DNA of 64,000 bases, from positions 1 to 64,000 of the forward strand of contig NZ_SHMH01000003.1 in NCBI RefSeq assembly GCF_004283755.1. The letters run 5' to 3'. The DNA comes from Pseudoxanthomonas winnipegensis (GTDB taxonomy: Bacteria; Pseudomonadota; Gammaproteobacteria; Xanthomonadales; Xanthomonadaceae). Positions 1-7,523 of the stretch are shown piece by piece. Within the stretch, counting starts at the first letter, position 1, and each line of letters starts with the position of its first letter. Under the pieces are notes generated by a model. That model was not told the DNA's origin. It did not search any database and saw only the letters and a program-made list of their open reading frames with translations. The position numbers and the translations under genes were made by a program.

Positions 1-55
1 CCGGCAAAGCACTTCGCCGCCGCGGGCCAAAAAGCCATAAGGACGGCTCCCACCT

Positions 56-149
56 GTAGAGCGGAGCTTGCTCCGCTGCTCTTCGTTCAGTTCGTGGGAA
101 AGGCCCCAGCGGAGTCCCCAAAAGGGGGTTGCCACAAGCTCCGCTCTAC
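56..149. repeat. GTAG-type REP doublet, copy A (altered right half)
   Basis: A GTAG-headed palindrome (GTAGAGCGGAGC-TTGCTCCGCT, 56-77) is followed by an inverted partner ending CTCCGCTCTAC (108-149). The partner carries about 20 extra bases (115-134) containing a small CCCC-AAAA-GGGG hairpin. Related doublets lie at 30560-30681 and 38440-38512. GTAG-headed palindromes in inverted pairs resemble the REP/SMAG elements of Stenotrophomonas and relatives. The rest of the gene-free stretch 1-392 holds the terminator at 343-368 and nothing else I recognise; short ORFs there have no family features. Confidence 0.75.
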
Positions 150-342
150 AGGCAGGCCGCTGCGAGATTTGAGGAGACAGTTGCTCCCACGATGGGGTCC
201 GCATGCAACCGGTAGAGGCCCACTGCGGATGGATCGGGGCTTCTTTTGAAACGAAGCCTCATACCTCGACGCGCCGGCCCGCTGCCCTTCCGAAGCCAGC
301 ACTCGCACTCACCACGATCTCTCAAGCGGGAAGAACAGCCAC

Positions 343-368
343 AAAAAAGCCGGCGCATGCGCCGGCTT
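343..368 (-). terminator. Rho-independent terminator of the first C40 peptidase gene
   Basis: A perfect GC-rich stem (AAGCCGGCGCA and its complement, 347-368) is followed, read on the minus strand, by a run of T. It lies 25 bases after the stop of the minus-strand peptidase gene. Confidence 0.85.
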
Positions 369-392
369 CTTGTTGCAGCCCTGGGTCCGCGC

Positions 393-1337
393 TTACAGCG
401 AGACGCGGCGCGCCTGCATGAAGCGACCGCCCCAGTAGCCGGAGGTCAGCGTATCGACGCGCACGTCCTTGCCGGTGCTGGGCGAGTGCAGGAAGCGGCC
501 TTCGCCGACATAGATGCCGACGTGGTTGACCCGGCCGCGGGCGCCGAAGAACACCAGGTCGCCCTGGCGCAGCTGGTCGCGGTTCCTGATCAGCTCGCCC
601 TCGCCGTCGGCGGCCATGTCGCGCGAGACGCGCGGCAGGTCCACGCCCAGCGCGGTGCGGAACACGTAGCCCACCAGGCCGCTGCAATCCAGACCGCTGT
701 CCGGATCGCTGCCGCCCCAGCGGTAGGGCGTGCCGAGCAGGGCCAGCGCGCTCTGCAGGACGCTCTGGACCTTGCCGACATCGGCCTGGCCGCCGGTCGC
801 AGCCGCGGCACCGGCCAGGTTGTAGTGGCTCAGCAGGCGGCTCAGGTCGCCGGCCAGCGTGGTCGAGCGGTCCATGACCGGCACGGTGTCGCTGGCGGCC
901 AGGCGCGGCAGCAGCGCGGTCAGGGTGGCGGCGGCGGCCTCGGTGGCCTTATCGCGCAGCGAGCCGTTGCCGGCCACGGCCACGGCCGGGACCGCGGCGG
1001 CCGGCGCCAGTGCGGCGACCGGAATGCTCACGGCGGGAGCCGTCGCGGGGGCGGCGGGAGCAGGTGTGGCAGCGGCGATCGGCTGGCCGGCCGGAACCGC
1101 GGCAGCGCTGTTGGCGTTGATCGGAGTCGGCACGCCAGTGGCGACCGTGGTGGCCACCGGGCTGGTGACCGTGGCCACGTCCGAGGACGGCGTGGCGGGG
1201 AGATGGGTAGCGTCCTGGGCCATCGCCAGCGGCGCGGCACCGGTACCAAGCAACGCCAGGATCAGTAGCGGAAGCGGGCCACGATGCAGGCGGCGGGTGG
1301 TGAGCGGCTGGCCCAACTTCAGGTCGTCGTTCGTCAC
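393..1337 (-). CDS. Secreted C40 (NlpC/P60) family peptidase
   Basis: Predicted cell-wall endopeptidase of 314 aa, exported to the periplasm to cut peptide cross-links in peptidoglycan. A hydrophobic segment at residues 20-40 ending in an AMA-Q site looks like a signal peptide. Residues 45-180 are Ala/Pro/Val-rich linker without a recognisable domain. The NlpC/P60 domain fills the C-terminal third: catalytic Cys218 (LDCSGLV), His272 (NHVGIY) and a third polar residue His284 (FLHSP). The start is GTG (minus strand of 1335-1337) with no clear ribosome site, so it may lie downstream. A second C40 gene lies just upstream on the same strand. The cell-wall role follows from the family; the substrate is not shown by the sequence. 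Confidence 0.85.
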   Translation of the reverse strand: MTNDDLKLGQPLTTRRLHRGPLPLLILALLGTGAAPLAMAQDATHLPATPSSDVATVTSPVATTVATGVPTPINANSAAAVPAGQPIAAATPAPAAPATAPAVSIPVAALAPAAAVPAVAVAGNGSLRDKATEAAAATLTALLPRLAASDTVPVMDRSTTLAGDLSRLLSHYNLAGAAAATGGQADVGKVQSVLQSALALLGTPYRWGGSDPDSGLDCSGLVGYVFRTALGVDLPRVSRDMAADGEGELIRNRDQLRQGDLVFFGARGRVNHVGIYVGEGRFLHSPSTGKDVRVDTLTSGYWGGRFMQARRVSL

Positions 1338-1436
1338 GGGCGGGTGAAGGTTTCGCGGCGGAGACTGGAGTTTGCCGTTAGTCGCCAGTGAAGATGTTCA
1401 AAGTTCGTTACAGGAGCGTAGAGGGCATTGAGAAAT

Positions 1437-1461
1437 GCATCACATTTTACGCATCACATTT
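1437..1461 (-). repeat. Tandem TGTGA-containing 11-bp repeat upstream of the first C40 gene
   Basis: The 11-mer GCATCACATTT occurs at 1437-1447 and again at 1451-1461, a 14-bp period. On the minus strand each copy contains TGTGA, the half-site read by CRP/Clp-type regulators, but the copies are direct rather than inverted. The second copy overlaps the stop codon of the neighbouring gene and both lie about 100 bp upstream of the GTG at 1337. A regulatory role is inferred. Confidence 0.45.
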
Positions 1462-2026
1462 AATTAACAACCCGGCGGGCTCCGCTGTAATGGTCGCGCC
1501 AGTAGGCTCCGTCCAGCGAGTCCAGGCGGACCGTTCCGCCGCTGCTGGGGGCATGGACGAAGCGGCCTTCGCCCACATAGATGCCCACATGGCTGACGCT
1601 GCCGGGCGTGCCGAAGAACACCAGATCGGCCGGCGCCAGGCGGCTCTCATCGATGCGCGGCCCCTGGATCTGGGCCAGCTCCCTGGAGGTGCGCGGCAGG
1701 CGCAGGTCGAGCATGTCGCGGTAGACGTAGTTGACCAGGCCGCTGCAGTCGAAGCCCGATTCGGGCGTGTTGCCGCCGTAGCGGTAGGGCGTACCGACCA
1801 GCCCCAGGGCGCGCATGATCACGCCGTTGACCGCCATCGGGTCGGCCACCGGCTGCACCGACCAGACCCGGGGCGGTGGCGGCGCCTTGCTGCGCACCAC
1901 TGGGCGCTCGCTGCCGCAGCCGGCCAGCAAGGCCAGGACCAGGGCGAGTCCGCTCAGGACCAGACCGCGCCGGAGCCAGGCGGTTGGCATGCGCCGGGGC
2001 GAGCCCGGATAATGGACGGTCTTCAT
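1460..2026 (-). CDS. C40 (NlpC/P60) family peptidase, lipoprotein
   Basis: Second peptidoglycan endopeptidase of the C40 family, 188 aa from the start chosen here. Residues 13-40 form a lipoprotein signal with lipobox LLAGC, so the protein should be lipid-anchored in the envelope. The catalytic domain has Cys94 (FDCSGLV), His146 (SHVGIY) and His158 (FVHAP), the usual C40 triad positions. ATG at 2026 is used; ATG at 1990 would leave a shorter, still complete lipoprotein signal and is equally possible. It runs divergently from slyD (82 bp between starts) and in tandem with the related gene at 393-1337, suggesting an old duplication with different anchoring. Confidence 0.82.
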   Translation of the reverse strand: MKTVHYPGSPRRMPTAWLRRGLVLSGLALVLALLAGCGSERPVVRSKAPPPPRVWSVQPVADPMAVNGVIMRALGLVGTPYRYGGNTPESGFDCSGLVNYVYRDMLDLRLPRTSRELAQIQGPRIDESRLAPADLVFFGTPGSVSHVGIYVGEGRFVHAPSSGGTVRLDSLDGAYWRDHYSGARRVVN

Positions 2027-2108
2027 CGCGGCCATTGTGGTCCGCACGCCCTGCGGCGGACAAGCCGCGCACCCTGCCGCGCCACCGCGGCCTTCACCAG
2101 AGTTTGCA

Positions 2109-2588
2109 ATGAAAATCGCCAAAGACAGCGTCGTGCGTTTCCACTACACCGTGTCCGAAGTCGGCGCCGAGCCGCTGGAGTCCTCCAAGGACCGCGAGCC
2201 GCTGGCCATCCTGATCGGCCACGGCAACATCATCCCCGGCCTGGAGGCGGCGATGATGGACAAGGAAGCCGGCGAAAGCTTCGGCGTGGACGTGGCCGCG
2301 GCCGAGGCCTACGGCGAGCGCCGCGATGGCCTGAGCCAGCGCGTGCCCAAGAAGCACTTCGGCGGCCAGAAGCTCGCCGCCGGCCAGCAGGTCGTGCTGC
2401 AGACCAACTTCGGCCCGCGCGCGGTGACCATCCAGAAGGTGGGCATGAGCGTGGTCGACGTGGACCTCAACCATCCGATGGCCGGCAAGGATCTGCATTT
2501 CGACGTGGAGATCGTCGAGGTGCGCGAGGCCTCGCCCGAGGAGATCGAGCACGGTCACGTGCACGGCGATGGCGGCCACCAGCACTGA
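2109..2588 (+). CDS. slyD: FKBP-type peptidyl-prolyl isomerase SlyD
   Basis: Prolyl cis-trans isomerase and chaperone of 159 aa acting in the cytoplasm. The sequence shows the split FKBP domain (about residues 1-70 and 120-145) with the inserted flap between them, as in SlyD. The C-terminus is short but His-rich (HGHVHGDGGHQH), a reduced version of the metal-binding tail that in E. coli SlyD binds nickel. I chose ATG at 2109 because the family begins with this MKIAKD-like sequence; longer upstream readings are unsupported. A strong hairpin follows at 2619. Regulation is not visible in the sequence. Confidence 0.92.
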   Translation: MKIAKDSVVRFHYTVSEVGAEPLESSKDREPLAILIGHGNIIPGLEAAMMDKEAGESFGVDVAAAEAYGERRDGLSQRVPKKHFGGQKLAAGQQVVLQTNFGPRAVTIQKVGMSVVDVDLNHPMAGKDLHFDVEIVEVREASPEEIEHGHVHGDGGHQH

Positions 2589-2618
2589 GCCATGCGCTTG
2601 CTTGTGCAAGCTTTGCGG

Positions 2619-2639
2619 CGGCCCGCGTGATGCGGGCCG
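2619..2639 (+). terminator. Hairpin after slyD
   Basis: CGGCCCGC and GCGGGCCG form a perfect 8-bp stem around a 5-base loop, followed by a mixed TCGTCGTTT tail. It lies 30 bases after the slyD stop and probably ends transcription, although the T-run is weak. Confidence 0.55.
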
Positions 2640-2660
2640 TCGTCGTTTGGGGTCGGCGCG

Positions 2661-3905
2661 ATGCGCCCTGACTCCGCCATGAGGGCGCTGCCCGCGCCGC
2701 TGGGCGAGCGCGCGCGCCTGCCGGCGATGGATGTGCTGCGCGGCCTGGCGCTGCTGGGCATCGCGCTGATGAATCTGGAGGGCTTCGCCGGCCCGCCAGC
2801 GTCGATGGGCACCGGCGTGGATCCGGCGCTGTCCGGCGCGGATCGCTGGGTGGACGCGGCGATCTATGTGGTGGTCCAGGGCAAGTTCATCGCGCTGTTC
2901 TCGCTGCTGTTCGGCGCGGGCTTCGCCGGCCTGGCCGCGCGCGCCGAGCGCGAGGGCTGGGCGCTGGGCCCGGTGTGGCTGCGCCGCTGTGCGGGGCTGC
3001 TGCTGATCGGGCTGGCGCACGCGCTGCTGGTCTGGTCCGGCGACATCCTGGTGACCTATGCGCTGTGCGGACTGCTGTTGCTGGCCTTCCGCGAGGTGAT
3101 CGGCGGCGTGCTGGCGTGGATCGGCGTGGCGCTGTTCCTGGTGCCGGCCGGGCTGATGCTGGGCGTGGCGGCGATGGGCGCATCGCTGGCCAGTGATCCG
3201 GCCTGGCAGCAGGCGCTGCACGAGCAGGCCGTGCACGCCCAGGCCCAGGCGCAGGCGCAGATCGGCGCCTACGCGCACGGCGATTACCTCGCCGCCACGC
3301 GCCAGCGGCTGGAGGACTTCGTCTCGAACCTGCAGGTGCTGCCGATCTACGGGGCGCAGGTCTTCGGCCTGTTCCTGATCGGCGGCTGGCTGGGCGGGGT
3401 GTTGGCCGAACCGGCGCGGCATGCGCGCGCGCTGCAGGCGATGCGCTGGCTCGCGCTGCCGCTGGGCCTGGGCGCGATGGGGCTGGCGGTTTGGCTGGCG
3501 CCATGGATCGGGCCGGGGCGTACCGATGCGCGGACCTGCCTGGGCGCGGCGCTGGCGTCGGCGGCTAGCCTGCCGATCTGCCTGGGCTATGTGGCCTGGA
3601 CCCTGCGCTGGCTTCAGGGGCGCCCCTCGCTGACCGGCCTGTGCGCGGCGCTTGCTGCGACCGGCCGGCTGGCGCTGAGCAACTATCTGCTGCAGTCGCT
3701 GGTGTGCACCACGCTCTTTTACGGGTATGGATTCGGGGCCTTCGGGCTGGCGCGACGCTGGCAGCTGCCGCTGGCGCTGGCCCTGTTCGCGCTGCAGCTT
3801 GTCCTGAGCCGGTGGTGGCAGAAGCGCGGGCTTCCCGGGCCGGCCGAATGGGCGCTGCGCGCGCTGGCCTATGCGCGGCCGCCGCGCCGCGCAGGACAAC
3901 GATGA
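2661..3905 (+). CDS. DUF418 family membrane protein
   Basis: Multi-pass inner membrane protein of 414 aa. The N-terminal motif (MDVLRGLALLGIALMN) and the C-terminal helices with GRLALSNYLLQS are characteristic of the DUF418/YeiB-type family, whose function is not established. About nine hydrophobic segments can be counted. Residues around 175-205 are Ala/Gln-rich and probably form a loop between membrane segments. ATG at 2661 is the first of several in-frame starts; ATG at 2679 or the one before DVLRG are alternatives. It is followed 81 bp later by gor on the same strand, but a functional link is not evident. Confidence 0.85.
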   Translation: MRPDSAMRALPAPLGERARLPAMDVLRGLALLGIALMNLEGFAGPPASMGTGVDPALSGADRWVDAAIYVVVQGKFIALFSLLFGAGFAGLAARAEREGWALGPVWLRRCAGLLLIGLAHALLVWSGDILVTYALCGLLLLAFREVIGGVLAWIGVALFLVPAGLMLGVAAMGASLASDPAWQQALHEQAVHAQAQAQAQIGAYAHGDYLAATRQRLEDFVSNLQVLPIYGAQVFGLFLIGGWLGGVLAEPARHARALQAMRWLALPLGLGAMGLAVWLAPWIGPGRTDARTCLGAALASAASLPICLGYVAWTLRWLQGRPSLTGLCAALAATGRLALSNYLLQSLVCTTLFYGYGFGAFGLARRWQLPLALALFALQLVLSRWWQKRGLPGPAEWALRALAYARPPRRAGQR

Positions 3906-3986
3906 GTCGCCTTGTCCTCACCCGTCGTGGGCCGGGGCTTGGGCATGCTGTGCAACGACCCTGAGACCCGAGCGGAGTGAACATCC

Positions 3987-5351
3987 ATGCAGGCAGCGGC
4001 TGACAGCGCCTTCGATCTGATCGTCATCGGCGGCGGCTCCGGGGGGCTGGCCGGCGCCTTCCGCGCGGCCGAATACGGCGCCAGCGTGGCGCTGCTCGAG
4101 CCAGGCGAACTGGGTGGGACCTGCGTCAACGTCGGCTGCGTGCCGAAGAAGGCGATGTGGCTGGCGGCCGAGATCGCCCGGCATCTGGACATGGCCGCCG
4201 ACCTGGGCTTCCCGGTCGAGCATGGGCCGCTGGACTGGCAGGAGTTCGTGGTCCATCGCCAGCGCTACATCGCCGGCATCCACGACAGCTACCGCCGCCG
4301 CCTGCACAAGGGCGGCATCAACCGCATTCCCTCGCGCGGCCGGCTGATGCCGGGCGGCGTGCGCTGCGAGGACGGACTGGAGCTCAAGGCGCGGCATGTG
4401 CTGATCGCCACCGGCGGTCATCCCAAGCGGCCGGACATCCCCGGCGCGGAGCTGGCGATCGATTCGGATGGCTTCTTCAACCTGTGCTCGGCGCCGCCGC
4501 GGGTGGCGATCGTCGGTGGCGGCTATATCGCCGTCGAGCTGGCCGGCGTGCTGCAGGCGCTGGGCAGCCAGGTCGAGCTGTTCGTGCGCGGCCCGTGTCT
4601 GCTGCAGGCCTTCGACCGCGGGCTGACCCACCAACTGGCCGAGAACCTGCGCCAGGGCGGCATCCGCCTGTTCTTCGACATGCAGGTGACCGCGCTGGAA
4701 CGCCACGGCCAGGCCACGCGCGTGCTCACCGACACCGGCCCCATGCCAGGCGAATACGACTGCGTCATCTTCGCCACCGGCCGCACGCCCAATACGCACG
4801 ACCTGGGCCTGGAGACCGTGGGCGTGCGCACCGATGACGAAGGCTACGTCCAGGTCGATGAGTGGCAGGACACCAACGTGGAGAACATCCATGCCATCGG
4901 CGATGTCACCGACGTCGGCGTCGAGCTGACCCCGGTGGCGATCGCCGCGGCGCGCCGGCTGATGGACCGGCTGTTCGGCGGCAAGCCGCAGGCCAAGCTG
5001 GATTACGCCAACATCCCCAGCGTGGTGTTCTCGCATCCGCCGATGGGTGGCGTCGGCCTGAGCGAGAAGGAGGCGCAGGCCAAGTTCGGCCAGGATGCGG
5101 TGAAGGTGTATTCGACCACGTTCCGGCCGATGCTCTACGCGCTGGCCGACGCGCCGCAGCACAGCCTATTCCGGCTGGTGTGCGTGGGTCCGGAGCGGCG
5201 CGTGGTCGGCGTGCACCTGATGGGCGAGGGCGCCGATGAGATCCTGCAGGGCTTCGCGGTGGCGGTGAAGCTGGGCGCCACGCTGGACGACCTGCACGAG
5301 ACGGTCGCCATCCATCCCACCAGCGCCGAGGAAGTGGTCCTGCTGCGCTAG
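3987..5351 (+). CDS. gor: Glutathione-disulfide reductase
   Basis: FAD-dependent enzyme of 454 aa that reduces oxidised glutathione with NAD(P)H in the cytoplasm. The FAD-binding GGGSGG motif is at residues 15-20, the redox-active Cys46/Cys51 lie in GGTCVNVGC, a second dinucleotide motif (GGGYIAVELAG) is near residue 175, and the catalytic HPTSAEE sequence ends the protein (His443). ATG at 3987 has a GGAG ribosome site upstream. In the NADPH-phosphate binding segment, E. coli-type R-K...R is here R-G...Q (VRGPCLLQAFD), so one usual phosphate-binding arginine is replaced. The downstream LysR gene is convergent, 12 bp away. Confidence 0.93.
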   Translation: MQAAADSAFDLIVIGGGSGGLAGAFRAAEYGASVALLEPGELGGTCVNVGCVPKKAMWLAAEIARHLDMAADLGFPVEHGPLDWQEFVVHRQRYIAGIHDSYRRRLHKGGINRIPSRGRLMPGGVRCEDGLELKARHVLIATGGHPKRPDIPGAELAIDSDGFFNLCSAPPRVAIVGGGYIAVELAGVLQALGSQVELFVRGPCLLQAFDRGLTHQLAENLRQGGIRLFFDMQVTALERHGQATRVLTDTGPMPGEYDCVIFATGRTPNTHDLGLETVGVRTDDEGYVQVDEWQDTNVENIHAIGDVTDVGVELTPVAIAAARRLMDRLFGGKPQAKLDYANIPSVVFSHPPMGGVGLSEKEAQAKFGQDAVKVYSTTFRPMLYALADAPQHSLFRLVCVGPERRVVGVHLMGEGADEILQGFAVAVKLGATLDDLHETVAIHPTSAEEVVLLR

Positions 5352-5363
5352 GGGGGCGCGCTG

Positions 5364-6233
5364 CTACGGCCCGGGCAGCTGCGCCAGCAGCCATCTTCTG
5401 AAGCTCGTCATCGCCGGAGTGAGCGGACGACGTTTCAACATGGTCAGCCAGTACGCGCCGGTGCTGACCACGACCGGAAACGGCTGGACCAGGCGCCCGC
5501 TTTCGAGGTCGCGCTCGAACATGCACGGCGGCACCAGGGCCACGCCGTGCCCGTCGATCGCCGCGTGCGCCATCAGCGTCGAGGCGTCGAAGACGGGGCC
5601 ACGCAGCGGGACCGGCGCGCAGCCGGCGGCCTGGAACCAGGCCGGCCAGTCCTGCGGCCGGTAGGAACGCAGCAGCGGCACGTCCTTCAGGTCCGCGGGC
5701 GTCTGCAGGCGCGCCGCGGTCGCCGGCGAGCACAGCGGCGAGAGCGGCGCGTCCAGCAGGCATTCGGCCTGCAGCCCGTGCCAGGCACCGTCGCCGAAGC
5801 GGATGGCGAAGTCCAGGCTCTCGCCGGCCACGTCCACGCGGTTGTTGTTGGTCAGCAGGCGCAGGTCGATCAACGGATGCTGCGCCTCGAAGTCGCGCAG
5901 GCGCGGCAACAGCCATCCCATCGCGAAGGTGCCCACGACGCTGACGGTCAACACCTCGCGCCGGTGGCCGTGCTCGAACTGCTCCAGCAGCCGGCCCACG
6001 CGGGCGAAGGTATCGCTCAGCGTCGGCACCAGGGCCAGGCCTTCGTCGGTGATGACCAGGCCCTTGGAGGTGCGCCGGAACAGGCGCACACCGAGCCGAT
6101 CCTCGAGCGACTTGACCTGGTGGCTGATGGCCGCGGGCGTGACCGAGAGTTCGTCGGCGGCCAGGGTGAAGGACAGATGCCGCGCCGCGCTTTCGAAGGC
6201 CTTGAGCGCGTTCAACGACACCGACGGCCCCAT
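5364..6233 (-). CDS. LysR family transcriptional regulator (GcvA-like)
   Basis: DNA-binding regulator of 289 aa. An N-terminal winged helix-turn-helix (LSFTLAADELSVTPAAISHQVKSLE in two overlapping motifs, residues about 15-60) is followed by a LysR substrate-binding domain. The opening SLNALKAFESAARHLSFT is typical of the GcvA subgroup. I use ATG at 6233; a TTG at 6263 would add ten residues with no family support. The gene is divergent from the secreted esterase at 6344, the usual arrangement for a LysR protein and its target, but no operator could be identified with confidence. The ligand is unknown. Confidence 0.85.
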   Translation of the reverse strand: MGPSVSLNALKAFESAARHLSFTLAADELSVTPAAISHQVKSLEDRLGVRLFRRTSKGLVITDEGLALVPTLSDTFARVGRLLEQFEHGHRREVLTVSVVGTFAMGWLLPRLRDFEAQHPLIDLRLLTNNNRVDVAGESLDFAIRFGDGAWHGLQAECLLDAPLSPLCSPATAARLQTPADLKDVPLLRSYRPQDWPAWFQAAGCAPVPLRGPVFDASTLMAHAAIDGHGVALVPPCMFERDLESGRLVQPFPVVVSTGAYWLTMLKRRPLTPAMTSFRRWLLAQLPGP

Positions 6234-6343
6234 GGGCACATGAGATCTTCTTGAAGCTGCCAAGAGATAACATCCTTTGCGCGCGTACGGGGCGGATCAG
6301 ACTATAGCGCCGACCTTTTTTCTCAGTCGGAAGGCGTCGGAAC

Positions 6344-7330
6344 ATGCATCGGATCGTGTATGGCGTGGTATGCGCAGCGGTTGTCTTTGGCTTGTCCGGC
6401 CGTGCGGCGCTGGCCGCGCCGGCCGATCCTTCTTCGAAAGAAGTCGCACGTGTCGAGGTGTGGCAGGCGCCCGCAGGCACGACGCAGCTGCCGATCTGGC
6501 CGCATGCCGCGCCGGATCCGGAAGAGACCACGCGCAAGCCCGAGCGCGTGCTGACCAAGCTCACGCCGGATGCGCTCGGCGGCGATGTGTCGCAGGGCGT
6601 GTTCGATGTCAGCGTTCCCACCATGACGGTCTACCCGCCGAAAGGACGCAATACCGGCGCGGCCGTGGTGGTCTTTCCCGGCGGCGGCTTCGTGATGCTG
6701 GCCATCACCCTGGAAGGCACCGAGATCTGCGACTGGATCACCGCGCACGGCATGACCTGCATCCTGTCCAAGTACCGGGTGCCCGGCGGCAACCACCACT
6801 ACGACAAGGACTGCGACTGCGAGATCACGCCCAGGACGCCGTTCGCCCTGCAGGACGCACAGCGCACCATCCGCCTGGTACGCGCGCACGCGGCGCAGTG
6901 GCACATCGATCCGGCCAAGGTCGGGGTGATCGGCTTCTCCGCCGGCGGCTATCTGGTGGCGCAGACCAGCAACATCTTCACCTCGACCTATGCGCCGGTG
7001 GACGCGGCCGACAAGCTCAGCAGCCGGCCGGACTTCGCGATCGCGGCCTATCCCGGGCACCTGTGCCGCGAGGGCAAGTTCGCGCCGGGCTTCAAGGTCA
7101 CGGCGCGTACGACGCCGACCTTCCTGCTGCAGGACTGGGACGACCCGGTCGACGACATCTGCAACAGCACCGTCTACGCGCGCGCGCTGGAGCAGGCCGG
7201 CGTGCCGGCCGAGGTGCACCTGTTCGCCAAGGGCGGCCATGCCTTCGGGCTGCGCCCGTCCAAGCATCCGGTGGTGAAGATGTGGCCGGTGCTGCTGGAG
7301 CAGTGGCTGAAGGAGATCGGGATCCTGTAA
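6344..7330 (+). CDS. Secreted alpha/beta hydrolase (acetyl-esterase-like)
   Basis: Predicted periplasmic or extracellular esterase of 328 aa. A signal peptide covers residues 1-25 (cut after ALAAPA-type sequence). The fold has the oxyanion-hole motif FPGGGF at 111-116, the nucleophile Ser199 in GFSAGGY, an acidic residue in the DWDDPVDD segment and a C-terminal GGHAFG histidine. These features match BD-FAE/acetyl-xylan-esterase-like hydrolases, often active on acylated carbohydrates; the substrate is inferred from family only. Cysteines near 157-160 (DCDC) are unusual. It is divergent from a LysR gene and followed by a REP pair and a strong bidirectional terminator. Confidence 0.8.
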   Translation: MHRIVYGVVCAAVVFGLSGRAALAAPADPSSKEVARVEVWQAPAGTTQLPIWPHAAPDPEETTRKPERVLTKLTPDALGGDVSQGVFDVSVPTMTVYPPKGRNTGAAVVVFPGGGFVMLAITLEGTEICDWITAHGMTCILSKYRVPGGNHHYDKDCDCEITPRTPFALQDAQRTIRLVRAHAAQWHIDPAKVGVIGFSAGGYLVAQTSNIFTSTYAPVDAADKLSSRPDFAIAAYPGHLCREGKFAPGFKVTARTTPTFLLQDWDDPVDDICNSTVYARALEQAGVPAEVHLFAKGGHAFGLRPSKHPVVKMWPVLLEQWLKEIGIL

Positions 7331-7358
7331 GCGCGGGGCGGGACGGCTGGGAACGGCC

Positions 7359-7442
7359 CGTCATTCCCGCGAACGCGGGAATCCAGTGCCTTGACTGCCT
7401 GAGTGCGAAAGTCGCTGGGTTCCCGCGTCCACGGGAACGACG
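7359..7442. repeat. Inverted pair of TTCCCGCG-type REP hairpins
   Basis: Two 27-base units in opposite orientation, 7359-7385 (core TTCCCGCGAACGCGGGAA) and 7416-7442 (core TTCCCGCGTCCACGGGAA), both flanked by CGTC/CCA ends. They match the widespread REP element type with TCATTCCCGCG cores. Unrelated in sequence to the GTAG doublets elsewhere in the window. Confidence 0.75.
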
Positions 7443-7467
7443 ATGTGTGGCGGTTGGCAGTGACGCC

Positions 7468-7505
7468 AAAGACAAAGGGCCGCATCGCTGCGGCCCTTTG
7501 TCTTT
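7468..7505. terminator. Bidirectional terminator between esterase and emrB
   Basis: A perfect 17-bp inverted repeat (AAAGACAAAGGGCCGCA and complement) around the 4-base loop TCGC. Its A-rich start and T-rich end serve both strands, as expected between the convergent esterase and emr genes. Confidence 0.85.
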
Positions 7506-7523
7506 GCGCGGAAGGCGTAGACC

